From positions 35,888,231 to 35,952,230 of the forward strand of contig NC_079878.1 in assembly GCF_029227915.1 (NCBI RefSeq): a stretch of 64,000 nucleotides of DNA, given 5' to 3'. Under the pieces are notes generated by a model. It had not been told where the DNA came from. It searched no databases and saw nothing but the letters and a program-made list of their open reading frames with translations. Position 1 is the stretch's first letter; each line of letters begins with the position of its first letter. This stretch comes from Hydractinia symbiolongicarpus (Eukaryota > Cnidaria > Hydrozoa > Anthoathecata > Hydractiniidae). The position numbers and the translations under genes are program-made. Shown piece by piece: positions 43,120-56,283 of the stretch.

Positions 43120-43541
43120 AAAACAAAAAAGCTTTATGTAGTGATATAAGTAAAGATTACCTATATGCAACCAATCTTCATCATTTAGGGAAAACAAATT
43201 AGGCTACTATACTATTAGGATAGTATTCTAGTTAGGAGATTTTAGACTAGTTAGGTAAATATCTGATATTTACAGGTTGTTGTAGCCTGTGTTTTATTTT
43301 AGTTGCAGAAGTAATATACCAACAGTAAAATCAAACAAACTATATATAAAAAATGCTTTTCCAAATTATTTAGCTCCTGGGAGTCTTCATGAGGAATTTG
43401 TTATTATATACAATTACATAACAATTTGATTTAAAAGAACGTAATAAAAATTTTTAACTATGCTTTTTTACTATATTTACTGCATTTATGATTTTCATGG
43501 AAAAGGTTAAAGGGGATACTTAACCCTAATTTTAATGGCAC

Positions 43542-43981
43542 GTATGCAAATGCTTGCAATTATTAATTAGCTTATTATACTGCCATGACATCATTTGTGA
43601 ATTTAAACATTACTAAAGGTGGTAATTTTACAAAACAATTTCAATAACAGTATAAAATCGTATTTGTCGTTAAAATTAAAAGTCCCATAACTTCTTAAAA
43701 AATCAAAAGAGTATCTCAAAACCTGGTATGCTGTGGTTTTAAACCAGTCCAATGAAATAGAGTATGCAAATGCTTGCAATTATTAATTAGCTTATTATAC
43801 TGCCATGACATCATTTGTGAATTTAAACATTACTAAAGGTGGTAATTTTACAAAACAATTTCAATAACAGTATAAAATCGTATTTGTGGTTAAAATTAAA
43901 AGTCCCATAACTTCTTAAAAAATCAAAAGAGTATCTCAAAACCTGGTATGCTGTGGTTTTAAACCAGTCCAATGAAATAGA
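43542..43981. repeat. Recent 220-bp tandem duplication
   Basis: Two copies (43542-43761 and 43762-43981) with period 220 and one clear difference (TTTGTCGTT against TTTGTGGTT). No coding content. Near-identity marks it as the youngest duplication seen outside the Polinton. Confidence 0.9.
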
Positions 43982-44244
43982 GCCAAAAGTTTTTGGACCT
44001 ATTATCATAGTTTCAGAGTTCAAAAATTTATGCATTTCTCAGGACATCAAAAAGCCATTTTTGACAGCATCTCAATTCAACAATAATACAGGTGCGAAAA
44101 CTATTATTAGCAATTCTCATGATTGAAAATGTCAGCCCGGGTCTAAAAAACATGTCCTATAGCTTTTGGGCTGAGTCCCGAGAAACATTTTCAGTGCGGT
44201 GCTGGAATATTCAACCTTTTATTACTCTCATAAAAATCAGTGGC

Positions 44245-45775
44245 ACTGTAGGGTTATGTTCTGCCCAATCTTGGAACACACCCCGTCTTAAGACTGGCCA
44301 GGCCAATCTTCTGACAGTGACAAATGGGTGGCCAGTCTTAAGACTGGACTGCCCAATCTATGGAAGTACATGCCCAATCTTAGAACAATTGTGGAAGACA
44401 AACAGAACAATAAATTTTTTAGAATTTACCTCTTAATAGGAACTTTAAATTGAAACTTTTCTTGGAAAATCAGAAGGCTGACAATTTATATATACCATGT
44501 ATTTTATGTATAAAAAATTGAAACTACTCAACCATATTAGCATAGTCTAATAAGGTTTTTCTTCTATAGACTATGATATTAACTAGCTGGCTACAGCTCG
44601 CTAGCTAGTTAAACATCTCATCCAATGAAATTAACAGCTAGCTAACTAATAATATGGTTGAATACGATTTTTCTGATTCTTCATAAATATAAACATTTTA
44701 TTTTTAAAATTTAGCCACTACTACAAGCTGTATATAAATGCTAAATGTATAACACGTTCTCTACCAGCTACCTAGCTAGCTATGATTTTCACTCTACTGT
44801 GTCCAAAATTTGGCTGGGTCAATTCAACAGTACCCAAAATATGATGTTTTAATGTGCCTGAGAATGTTTGTTGGGACTTGCAGCTTGCCCTGGTTAAGAA
44901 CAGGGCAGAAAATACATAATTAGGGCAACATAATCAGGATGGGCCGATTTATTACTCAAAAAATATTATTTGTCACTTATAAAAGGAACATAATCAGGGC
45001 AGGCCATTTTATATACGACAGTCTAATATTATTTCTCACTTATTATAGAACGAACATAATCGGGAAAGGCCGGCTTATGTATAACAATTAAATATTATTC
45101 GAGACTTATAAAACAAATACAATCGGGGCTGACTGCTTTATATCATTTGTCATCACTTCTGACAAGCAAATAGCCCTGGTGGCAAAGTTGTTGTTGTTCT
45201 TAAATGAAACAAAATTTCGTGGCAAATACTAAATTTTGGGATTCGCAAGTTTAATAACTTTTCACCAAAATAATTTCTGCAAAAAGAATAATTTAGGTTC
45301 CGTGAAATTTAGTTACTTTAAAGTATATATGTTGAAATGTATTTACAAGAGTAGTTTATACTAAGAATTACGTCCACACTTTTTTCTTTCACCATGTCTA
45401 GTTTTTAGGGGTGTGCTATCTTCCAGAGAATGTTTAATTTACAAAGTTTGAAGAAAATGCCAGCCATTTATATTAGCGTTCATAATCAAGCGGGTTATGA
45501 ACGCTGATAACCAGGTAAAAAACATAATCGGACCATGCATACATAATCCGGCTGTCCCGGTTGTGAACAGGCCGTTTTCGCAATCTGGGCAGAACATACA
45601 TCCCTTCTTTAAAATCTAAAAGGCACCAAGGATGGGCCTAACATGGTCTTTTGCCCAATCTTGTGACACCCTGGTCTTTTGCCCAATCTTGTGACACCCC
45701 AGTCTTAAGACTGGGCAATTTTATGTCCAAAGATTGGGCAGCGTCCTAAGATTGGGCAGAACAGTTACATTCAGC
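44245..45775. mobile_element. Unclassified TIR element rich in GTCTTAAGAC palindromes
   Basis: TGTTCTGCCCAATCTT at 44257-44272 is mirrored by AAGATTGGGCAGAACA at 45748-45763. Both ends carry repeated TGCCCAATCTTG motifs and the palindrome CAGTCTTAAGACTGG (44333-44347 and 45711-45725). The interior (44915-45150) has three to four units of about 75 bp with ACATAATCAGGGCAGGCC followed by TAATATTATTTCTCACTTAT. No transposase frame. The superfamily is unknown; it may be non-autonomous. Confidence 0.6.
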
Positions 45776-46690
45776 TGGTGACGTTGGGTCCCAAATAATA
45801 TTTGATTATTTCCTTGGGTTGTTGAATATCACAGCTTAGCAACCATTTGCAATTATTTAATGAAAACAATGGTATCATTATGATATATCACCTGCATAGA
45901 CTATCATAGCTTAAATATACTACATATAATAGCCTAAATGGCAGTTGCTCCTTCTTGAACTGTTTAGCTCCTGGCCCTAGCCAGAACCTAACTAGAGATA
46001 CCTAGCTAGCTTCTGGCTAGCCATAACTAGGTACCCAGCTAAATTTTAACTAATGGAAACCTTGGTAAACAATATACTACTCAGAAATTCAATAAATAAT
46101 TAGATCTTACCTAGCAGATACTCTTTTTCACAAGAAAAAACCAACAGGGTCCAACAGTCACAAAAACTTGGCGCCACTGTTGATACTTGGTGTGAACCCG
46201 AATGGGCACATAAAATTTGACTTCTATATACACTGTTCTTGATGGCGATAACGATTTTCGTTTCATTGACAACTTCCGATGTAATTGTGTTTTAAATGGT
46301 GGGGCAATTCCGACTAACTGTTCTAGGTTTTGTATTTTAAAAGCCATTTTTGAGCACACGAATGCATGTTTTATGTCATTATTGACACATACCATTGACA
46401 ATTCCAGGCCAATAACTGGTAAGGTCGAAAAGCAAAGCCATATCTACAAATTTCGGTCCTGTAGAAAGCGTTATTTTCGACACTGGATTCCGTTCTCATG
46501 AAAACCGCAACGCGTGTTGCATCGTTAGAAGTTCGCTTTATTTTCTGGACAAACAAATTTTTCCAAAACTTTATATGTTTATTAAATAAAAGTGAATTGG
46601 GGTTTATTTATTCACAAGTGAATGCACAAAAAAATAATATGACCAACGCTGTACGACGCATTGTAACAAGAAAAACATCATGTATTATTT

Positions 46691-47355
<665 letters not shown>

Positions 47356-47954
47356 TTTTTAAATTTGGTTGAATAATTTATTTTATAGATGATCGCTTAT
47401 GTTTACCACAAAAAAAAAAGCAAAATTTATTATTAGATAACTAATAAATTCTACTTTTTCACAATATTGCAGCTAAAAGACCTTTATAGATTTTCTATCG
47501 CAATTATCAAACCTGTTATTTACGGCGAGTTCGAGCATATATTTACAAAATGTATAAAGGGCCTTGTGTTAAGCGTGCTTCTTCTTCTTTTCCCGATTTC
47601 TGTATTTATCGATTTATCGCGAAACACTTTTTAATTCAGAAAAGCAAACAAATTACTTAAGTGTATCCACGGATGTACGAAAAGAAATATCCATGGTGTA
47701 ATTAAAATTTTTTATGCAAAAATCTGAAAGTTTAAGCAATAGTCAGGAAAATTTACTCGTCCCCGATTTTGTTCATTAAAGTCATTAAGAAGTCACAAGT
47801 ATACACAGAACTGTTTAGATATGCCAATTTACGGCAATGATCGATTATGCTTAGCGTATCGTGAGTAAAGTTTCTTTCCGTGACTTAACAGCATAGGCAG
47901 TGTATAAGTAACTAACAAGGATAAAAAAATCTTTCGCGAACATAAATTTTTTTC
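47356..47954. other. Spacer without supported gene
   Basis: AT-rich, no repeat or coding signal recognised. Confidence 0.3.
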
Positions 47955-49170
47955 ACAATCACTCAGGTCATTAACATATAGATTGGCCCAGTATGGAGCC
48001 TTGGGGCACTCCGAAAACTACTTGAGATATGCTAGATGTTTTATCATTTACTTGTATGTATTTTTCTCGAGTAGAAAGATGTTTAACAGCATTATTATGG
48101 CAGGTTTCGATAATCCTATTCGATGAAGTTTTCGTATTTTGAAAAATCTGCCATGACAGTCAATGTTATTTCACTTTTGTTCATTGCTTTAATAATGTCA
48201 TCCTTTAGTTTTAATAAGAGGGTAACTGTTGAATGATTTTTCCGAAAATCGGATAGAGTGTTACTGTATATCGATTTATTGTCAATGTACTCTAATAACT
48301 GCTTGCATAATAATTTTTCAAAAACCTTTGAAAGAGCTGGAAGAATTGTAATTGGTCTGAAATCGTTATGGCATTGGTTGATTAACCTTCGGTATAGGAA
48401 CCACTCTTCCAATCTTCCATTGCTTAGAAAAGTGTTATTTTTCGATACAACAGTTGATTATATGGGTTAAAGGCGATGCAAGATGCTCTATTACAGGTTT
48501 TATGAGCCATATCGGTATTTCATCATCACCAGTAGAACAGTAGTTTCTCAATAAGCGTAATAGGTCAACAACTTTACTGTATTTAACTTCGTGAAAATAA
48601 AAACCTTCCTCACTGAAGTTGAAAGCTTTAACTGTTTCCATTATCTCATACTTGTGTTTCAGTGATTTATTGTCGTTCGGCAGTGGTAGTAAAGTGATTA
48701 TTTAAAACATTGATGTCCTTGATAAAAAAGAATGGTTTCAAAATTTTCTTTAAAACTTTCCAAAAATCAGCCGGTCGTTTTGAGCTTAATGCAGTTGTGA
48801 GAAAGGACTTTTCTGCTGATTTAATAGAGAAGCAAGTCCATTTTTAATTTCTACAAACTTGTGTCTATCTACTTTTTTGCTCGTTTCGAATGCGGTTTTT
48901 CGACTAGAGTTCCTCTGTTGTTTTAACTCTAGTATAGCAGGATCACGCATCCAAGGTGCTGGCGCTGGAGTGATTTTGTTTCGAATAAGTGGAGCATGTC
49001 TGTCAATACATTCTTTCGTTCGCATAAAGAAATCTATAAAAAAAATTTTTAGTCTTTTTAATGCGTTAAACATTAAGCACCAATCCTTCAAAAAGGTAAG
49101 CGTTAATAAAGAGGATTACCTCCGATGGTTTTGCAAATTCTCAATGGAGGCATTTGTAACAATATCTTTT
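47955..49170 (-). mobile_element. LINE remnant: endonuclease-RT linker and reverse transcriptase
   Basis: Minus-strand pieces in order: a linker typical after LINE endonucleases (CIDRHAPLIRNKITPAPAPWM), fingers (CSTGDDEIPIWLIKPV, FRPITILPALSKVFEKLL), SDFRKNHSTVTLL and MADFSKYE (RT motif A region, the usual Asp-Phe-Ser-Lys present), then, after a deletion, GVPQGSILG and YVNDL (near 47960-48015). The YxDD box is not seen. Several stops and frameshifts. Type resembles CR1/L2/Jockey-like elements. It is probably unrelated to the endonuclease piece at 32262, since both lack the overlapping part needed to tell. Confidence 0.8.
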
Positions 49171-50313
49171 TAAAAATTTACCAGACTTACCATCTTCACA
49201 CAATAGTAGGGAGATATGTTGGAACTTTTGAAGACAAAACGATTTAAGCCTATTATATCATTACGTTAAGCCTGCGTATAGCGTAAGAGAAGGAATCGGT
49301 TCTGCAATTTCTAATGCATGAAGACATTGAACTTACGTCAATTAATTTGAGGTTAATGATACTATTTATTAAAATCTAAAAGAAAACTTAAGACCCTAAT
49401 CAAGTAGGTAATGTACTAGTAACTGTTATTATATTTATTTCTCAGGATAGCTTCTTCAATGGTTTCTGGTACTTTATCAACAAGGGTGATACGAAGAGTG
49501 TCCTAGGTTTCCTATTTAAACTACGAAACTTCAAACAAAGCAATTGCTTAACCAGGTAGCCTCCTAAAATTCTATTCTTATGCTCAATGCTTAGCAAAAT
49601 CAATTCTAACTCTTATAGTATTCGACATGACTCTGCTAACTGGTGATAAAGATTAAAACGGACACAGTAACAAATAAAGAAGCAAATGGTAGATTTTCAT
49701 GAAAAGGTGTACATGCTAACGTAAAACAATTTAAAAGCGGTACTTTATCGTTCATAAATATAGGCATACTACATGTTGGTGGCGGTATGTAGCTACTTTG
49801 ACACCTTCTCACTGTACTTTTCTAGTAATAACAAAACGAGCAATAATATCAAACATCGGGCGAGGGAGGAGGGGAAATTGAGGAATATTAAAAAAAAAGT
49901 AGCATGCAAAATAAAGATAGATAAATATAACTATAATTATGTATCATTATTTAACAACGCACAACATACTTTCCACTATCCTCTATTTCATCTTTCTCAT
50001 CCTCAGTAACCTATAAATAATATATTGATTTATTTTATGGGAAAATGAGGCCAGGACTTATTAAAAAGGTTTTATGTAATACAAAACAGAGATTATAAAA
50101 ACGGAATTCGTTGTTTATAAAACTTAAAGAACGAATAAGGTTTTTTAAATATTTGGAGATATTTTAAAAAAAAAATTAAGGACTTAAACTTAAAAGTGTC
50201 AGCTTTTTTGTTAAAACAGAGCTTATAAAAAAGTGGGTTCGTCGTTCACAAAATTAAAAGAGAACAAAGTCTTTTAAAAGTGTAAAAATCCTGCGAGAAA
50301 GGTAATCTAAATA
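49171..50313. other. Spacer without supported gene
   Basis: AT-rich sequence. A 78-codon frame at 49773-50009 has no motif. Nothing else is seen. Confidence 0.3.
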
Positions 50314-51526
50314 TTAACCCTTTAGCAACTAGGGGGTCCGAAAACGGACCCCCCAAAAAAATCCGGAATATATTTGGCTTGCCTACCCGGATTTTCTTCA
50401 AAATTCATATGCACAGTCTTGTAGTAGCACAGAATCCATATTCAACAAATCTGATTGGTTTAGAGTAACATAAACATTGAAAAAATGCCTTTGAAGTTCA
50501 GTAACTGAACAAAAACAAACCAAAAAAATGGCTGACCAAGACAGAAGTGCTACTGGTAAAAAAGTGTACAAACATAAAAATTTGAGCCTACAAGAGGTTA
50601 TAAATGCTGTACTTGATTCCTCAGAAGTGTTAAGCAGTGATGATGAGTGTTGGGAAGAAAGTTCTCTTGAAGAAACAAGCAGCGAAGACGAAGAAAATAT
50701 TCCAATCTGCTTTGTTTCAGATACAAATGGGCCTTCAAAAGAAATCCTAGATTACTTAGACAAAGCTTTTCATTTATATATTGACAACTAGTACACTAGT
50801 CTTCAACTCATTAAAGATTTGAAAGATAGGAAAACATTTGCTTGCGGCACAATCCGAATAAACCGTGGCGAATTTCCAAAGGCATTCAAGGAGGCAAAAC
50901 TTGAAGATCTTTGCTGTGCACTGGAAGAACAACAGAGATGTGTTTCTTATGTCCTCCATTCATGGAAATCAGGAAAAAATTGTCCATCGTCATAAAGGGG
51001 ATGTTTAAAAACCTGTCATGAACAAGGCGTATAATGACAATATGGGTGGTGTCGACAAATTCGATTATCCTATTATGGTTTGAATCGAAAAGCGAGAAAA
51101 TGGTGGAAAAAAGTATTTTTCAGACTTTTTGAAATGGCCATATTGAATAGCATGATTTTATTTTTCAAAAAATTTCCTGAGTTCCAAACGAAACAACGGC
51201 AACATCATAAATATCGTGAAATGCTGATTCATCAATTGGTTCAGCCATTCCTGGACGAGAAACATGAAAGCCTTGTCGACAATGCAGGTCGCCCGAGCCA
51301 CATAAAAACTGCATCAAAGGTTGATGTTTTGCCTTCTAGAAGATTGACTGGAAAGCATTATGCATCAAAGAAAAACCCAAGGAGAAAATGCTATATGTGT
51401 GCTTACAAATTAGATGCACAGACTGGAAAGCGGAAAAACAAACATACAGTCAACTACTGTGTCAAATGTGAAAAATATATCTGCGAAGACTGTTTTCAGG
51501 GCTTTCACACTGAAAGTAACATCTAA
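50314..51526 (+). mobile_element. piggyBac element, internally deleted, right end not found
   Basis: TTAA at 50314-50317 is followed by CCCTTTAGCAACTAG and a perfect hairpin GGGGGTCCG-AAAA-CGGACCCCC (50332-50353), matching a piggyBac end. 50528-50791 encodes an acidic N-terminus, then jumps to YIDN and YTSLQLIKDLKDRKTFACGTI, the second catalytic Asp region. Near 51025 NDNMGGVDKFD gives the third catalytic Asp. 51080-51526 is the C-terminus with RKARKWWKKVFF and a Cys-rich finger (CYMCAYKL, CVKCEKYICEDCF). The part with the first catalytic Asp is deleted and stops are present (50791, 50993). No right TIR or TTAA was recognised before the Polinton fragment. Confidence 0.82.
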
Positions 51527-51649
51527 AGTAACATCTACTATTTTAATCTTTAAAGTGGTTATTTATTTTTTCTTATATAAAATATGGCTTTCTTTTGATA
51601 AGTAATGCAGAGTTATATTATTAGATGTAGACTTCTATAAGCTGCTGCT

Positions 51650-52851
51650 TACGAGAGGTTCTTCGTACATAAAACTGCCTAGCTGGATTTCCGTTAAAAA
51701 GGCTATCATCAACTCCACAATGAAGATGAAGAGTGCTTTAAATGGAGTGCCATAGCATCTTTGCACCATGAAAAGATCGTGAAAGACGTGCAAAGGATAT
51801 CCAAACTACGAGAGTTCGAAAATCACTCCAACTGGCAGGATTTAGATTTTTCTACAAGTATCAAAAGTATATCCAAGTTCGAGAAGAACAACCCAGACAT
51901 TGCTGTAAACGTGTTTTACGTGACGAAAAAGAGCATTAGTACCCTGCGATGATTCAGCTATAACATCACGAGTAGTAAACAGGTGAACCTACAGCTCATC
52001 AAAGAAGGTAAGAAGACGCACTACACCTCTGCTTAAAAACATATTACGATTGTTGAGTCGGTTGAATTGTAAAAAACATCATCAACAGCATTTCTGTCTG
52101 AACTGCCTCGCAGCATTTAGCACGATAGAATTGAGAGGCAAGCACTACAAATACTGCATAGATTACGATGCAAAAGGAGAGCGAAAAAAGGTTGAAATAC
52201 CAGGATGGTCAGATGCAGTTTAGGGTCCCATATACGCAGACTTCGTAAATCTAATCATCCGGGAAGATCGTAGAGAGAGCAAGAACAAGAAGCTGAACAA
52301 GCATGAATCATCTGGATGGTGCACATATAGAAAATTTACTTACGTACCGAACCCACTAACGGTTTATCAAGGGAAAGATTGTGTTAAGCGATTGATTCGT
52401 GGACCATTTGGAATACGAGGTGAAGAGAGGTGTACGATACGTTTCTTCAGCAATAAATGATAGAACTTACAGAGGTGCTCAAGATAGAATACAAGATAAT
52501 AAACCGCCTCCAATTGGAAAGAATAAAAAATTCGTTCGCTTATTGAAGGACGAAAATCATGACGCAGTTCATAGCACGGAGAGAAAAACTCTATACCTAC
52601 AAAAGTTTCACGAAAAATGGTGGTGATCGTAAAGCGAAAGGTGTAAAGAAATGTATAACGGAGTAATCTATCACTTTCGACGATTATATACAAGCAATGG
52701 TTGGATATAGGTGCTCATCCAGGAGAAAAATCATTAAGTCTACACTCCAAAGGTGAACAAACTAAACCTAAATCGCGCTGATGATAAAAGGCTTGTCCAA
52801 AAGGATCAGACTCCAACACTAGCTCGTGGGCACTATGCTGTTAAAAAATAG
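51650..52851 (+). pseudogene. pPolB remnants of the second Polinton (N- and C-terminal parts)
   Basis: The N-terminal part reads RGSSYIKLPSWISVKKAII, EECFKWSAIASLHHEKI, KFEKNNPDIAVNVFYV and, after a stop, a finger-like HHQQHFCLNCLAAFST with HYKYC. These are the conserved start of cnidarian Polinton polymerases, including the Cys/His cluster. After about 52380 the sequence jumps to C-terminal blocks (IGKNKKFVRLLKDE-like in one frame, REKLYTYKSFTKNGGDRK in another) and ends with GHYAVKK at about 52850. The exonuclease and palm are gone. Many stops and frameshifts. Confidence 0.78.
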
Positions 52852-52860
52852 TGAAACAAA

Positions 52861-53477
52861 ATGGACACACATGTGATGCAAACTTGTCTAAGTATATCTT
52901 GCACATGCGCATTCGCTCTACCTTACGTGTTGCTCTTACTCTGTTTTCTAAAATATAGGCCAATAATAAACAGAATGAAAGAGATTGCTAAAATAATCGA
53001 TGACATTTTATGCAAGTGGATACTCTCACAGAAGAAAACGTAAAGTCTTAGAAGAAGCTCTGCGGAAATGAAAAGGGCATATTTAACCAAAGAAATGTAC
53101 TGGGGGGTTTGTAGACAAGGCACCGGGTGAAGCAATCGCAAAAGCATATACTGAGTATGCTCAACGCGAGATCAACGAAAAAGGGGCAAAAAACGGCACT
53201 AGCTCTATCTTCACATGCAATCTTCCTGTATGCAAATGTTGTAGAAAATGTCTTTCAACTCAGTAGTGTTGAAGCTCTGAGGCAAGATATTGAGCAGAAA
53301 CCAATCATTAAGGATAGCATGGCAGGTCTAGAAAGTCTTGTGTACTCTGCCCTTGGTAAATTTTTATCGTCCCTTCTGGTTGCTGCACACACAGTAAAGC
53401 ATGTGTCCAAGAAAAAGGAAGATGTTAAGCAGTTAGATGTAGAAGACACGCGTGTGATGCAAGAAGATGGGGAATAA
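52861..53477 (+). pseudogene. Gene i homologue of the second Polinton
   Basis: 52861-53043 has an N-terminal membrane segment (CAFALPYVLLLLCFLKY) and NRMKEIAKIIDDI, like gene i at 6121. 53127-53477 continues with TALALSSHAIFLYANVV, PIIKDSMAGLESLVYSALG and SLLVAAHTVKHVSKK. A stop and frameshifts separate the two parts. The conserved order supports treating 6121-6706 as one gene. Confidence 0.68.
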
Positions 53478-53554
53478 ACTTAATTATCTATATAAGAATC
53501 TATAAGAATACAACAATACAACAATAGGAGTGAATTTTATAGAGGTAAATAAAA

Positions 53555-53700
53555 AAATGAAGGCTGATTTGCTGCTGGTAAGAAACTTGCTGAATGGAAA
53601 CGTAAGAATAAGGAGAACTTACGAAAGAACCAGAGCGAGATTACTTCATCAAGTGATCAACCTAAGTCAAGTTCAAGCATCTCTAATGTGTATTAATTAT
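53555..53700 (+). pseudogene. Homologue of the basic genes k/l in the second Polinton
   Basis: One plus-strand frame reads FAAGKKLAEWKRKNKENLRK followed by a Ser-rich stretch, the same motif as in gene k (VAAGKRLAEW). The frame is short and broken. Another frame of 105 codons over the same DNA is its shadow. Confidence 0.5.
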
Positions 53701-54001
53701 GTAATAGGAGCGGGATTTTGCGTACTGGCAAATAGGCATCTGGTATGCGCGAGGTTTCGTATGTTTACGCTCGCCAGCAAATGTAGAAGGAGCAACAGCT
53801 TCCGCATTCGCTCCTTCTCCAAAGTCTCTCGAAAAACCGATTCCTAATTTCATCAGCAGTAAGCACCTGTATCAAATGCCGAAGATTTAAGCATATTCAA
53901 AATGATGTAAAAGTCTATAATAAAAAGACTTTTGTCAGACTTGTCCAAATTGACTCAAACTTAATCAGAGCTATATAGTACTATGCTGTGAAAGTATGTA
54001 A

Positions 54002-54080
54002 TGCGTCACATGCGTCACATCAAAATTTCTAAATGAATGGTACATAGATCTTAAAAAAATGTTGTGACGCATATGACGCA
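54002..54080. repeat. Imperfect hairpin of TGCGTCACA motifs
   Basis: TGCGTCACATGCGTCACA at 54002-54019 is mirrored by TGTGACGCATATGACGCA at 54063-54080. Each arm is itself a doubled 9-mer. Further GTGACGCAAAACGC and GTGCGTCA motifs follow to 54155. It may be the end of a small element; no target duplication is visible. Confidence 0.7.
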
Positions 54081-54155
54081 TACATTTTACAGTTAAACCC
54101 ATGCAAAATCCGAGTGACGCAAAACGCATAAATTTTTTTGGCACAAGTGCGTCAA

Positions 54156-55865
54156 AATTAATACCCATAAAAATTAGTAACAATAACGTATTCACCTAAC
54201 TACAATTGTACACGGAATATTATAATGTCTTTCGATTATCGGAAACTGCCCATTTGCCTCGTCATCTATTGCTTTAGCATTTCTATTGTTTTCAATTTTA
54301 GCATGGCACAAAAATCAACGCTGTTACATACATCAAAACATATATATAGTATCCACCTTTAGAATTAATCTAAAAATTAAGTCAAAAAATTTACTGCAAA
54401 AAATGGCCTAAAGTCTAAAATTTCAGAGACAATCTCGGTCAAAATATATTGGCAGAAAGCTACAAAAAGTGCAGTATAATCCTTTCCTACCTGGTCTCCC
54501 TCATTATCAATGTTTGGAAACGTGTTAGCACAACTTTTGAACATTGATACTGGGGGAAAGGGGGCTTTGTACTTATATCGCTTTTGCTACACATGAAAAA
54601 AGAGTTTACTTCAATATTTTCTGTAAACTGGCGAGGGAAATCTAAATGACGGTAGTTACCAAAACAAACAGGGATGATAAAAATTTTGAAAGAAAAGTAA
54701 TCTTCACAAATTTAATTTGTACACTTTAGAAATGTAATAGTTGTTTTTATATCCATAATTCTACCAATAGTCGACAATTCGACGATTTTAAATATAGTAA
54801 ATAAGATACTATTTGTGAAATAAATGTCTATTATAACCCTGATTAATAATAAAGCACTATTTCAGATACAGTGGCATACGCGAAACAACTCGAATTCGGT
54901 GTGATGAAACTTTCCTGAAAAACGCCGCCGCCACGACGAAAAGGTAAACCAACATATCACACTACTCCGTATGTGTGATTTAAAAATTAGTGAAAGAATC
55001 CAAATTTTGCGGGACTTAATTTTCGCGAATTACAAAGTTACCAATAATTATTGTGGGGATTAATTTTCCCCAAATTGGCAAAATCTTGCCAAAATTAATT
55101 TCTACAAACAATAATTTCCTTCAGGCATAAGTTTAATGCGGTGTAGAAAAGCCATCTAAAGTTGGGAAGGGGGCGGATTAATTACAGGCCTTAAAAAAAG
55201 ATTAACGATGACATTCATTGTGTCACTTTGAAAAGAAAAATGTTCATGTTTTTGTATAAAACTTACAAAACTTTTAAGGCGTTCTAATAGTTATTTGATT
55301 AGTTGTTAATTTCTGTGTAGCATTGGTTATTTTTTAGCAGACTGTGTCTTTTATTAATCGATTTTCTTAATATTTTTTTGTTATTTTATGAGACTAGATT
55401 CTATCCACATCTTCGTAACAATAAATTAGAACAGAAAAAACAACAGTATTGGAGTAACTTGTTGTATTTGTTGGTATTGGTTATATTGGTGTAGTGGTAC
55501 ATCGCATGGGATATTTTAAAAAAACATTTTTCATATTCATCACAGATTTTTGCACTTGACATCGACCGACTTGTGACCAGCAACTTGATTAAAAACTTTC
55601 TCGGTATCCACGGCCAAATGTGGATTGCATCTTTTGTGCGTATTTTTCAAAAAAGAAAACTGTGAATCTGGTCAACATTTTCTTGATTACTTGCGCCGAT
55701 GAGGTACATAAAACAAATTAATGACAGTTAAAGTTTGCGATGCTTTCCACGCGACCAAAGACCGAGCCTTTCTGAAAAGAAACTTCGTTCCCGACTTATC
55801 GCAGAACGTCGGAAACAGCGCATAGTAACTCAGTGTTTCTGTTCCACCTGTATGTGTAGATTTTA
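54156..55865. other. Gene-poor stretch
   Basis: About 1.7 kb of AT-rich DNA. No frame, splice-supported exon or repeat family was recognised. Confidence 0.3.
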
Positions 55866-56280
55866 GGGGCTGTTCATATGGGAAATATTTCCTCGGGAAC
55901 CGTGTAAATGTTTCAGCATGATATCAAGTCGAGATCAACAAAATTTAGTTGCGTTCAGATGAGAAAAAACATTTATCCGCTTACCAAGATCTCGGGGGCG
56001 CATGATCGAGATCTCGGTAAGCGGGTAATGCATTTTCCCATATGAACATAAGTTTCCTCGGTAGGCGAGATAAATTTATGTCGATTTGGCATAATTTTCA
56101 AAAATAAACAATAGATTCTTATCACGATAAACAATAGAAATTATCACATGGTATTTTCTCACTCGAAGAAAAGTTTTCTCGCTCATGTCATATAAGCAGA
56201 AAGTTAAAATTATATCATGCGTAAATATCCCCCCCCCCCCCCCCCCTAACTGAGGAAATATCTCCCATAAGAACAGCCCC
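55866..56280. mobile_element. PIF/Harbinger-type MITE (415 bp, TTA target duplication)
   Basis: Starts GGGGCTGTTCATATGGGA, ends TCCCATAAGAACAGCCCC. Flanked on both sides by TTA (55863-55865 and 56281-56283). GC-rich TIRs starting GGG with a 3-bp TTA/TAA duplication are typical of PIF/Harbinger. The interior has a second palindrome, CCGCTTACCAAGATCTCGG against CGAGATCTCGGTAAGCGG (55979-56026), and an 18-base C run at 56229-56246. No coding. Confidence 0.82.
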
Positions 56281-56283
56281 TTA

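Larger units (their letters stand above)
51640..53880 (+). mobile_element. Second Polinton fragment, heavily decayed
   Basis: It holds, in order, pPolB pieces, a homologue of gene i and a homologue of the basic gene k/l. The order matches the centre of the first element (5598-7823). No TIR, capsid, ATPase or integrase is present. It follows directly on the piggyBac remnant. Confidence 0.82.

Noticed and set aside
46111-46401. Minus-strand frame with a splice-donor-like GTAAGA at its end
   Set aside because: The frame stops (TAG) before the donor could be used, and the product has no recognisable domain.
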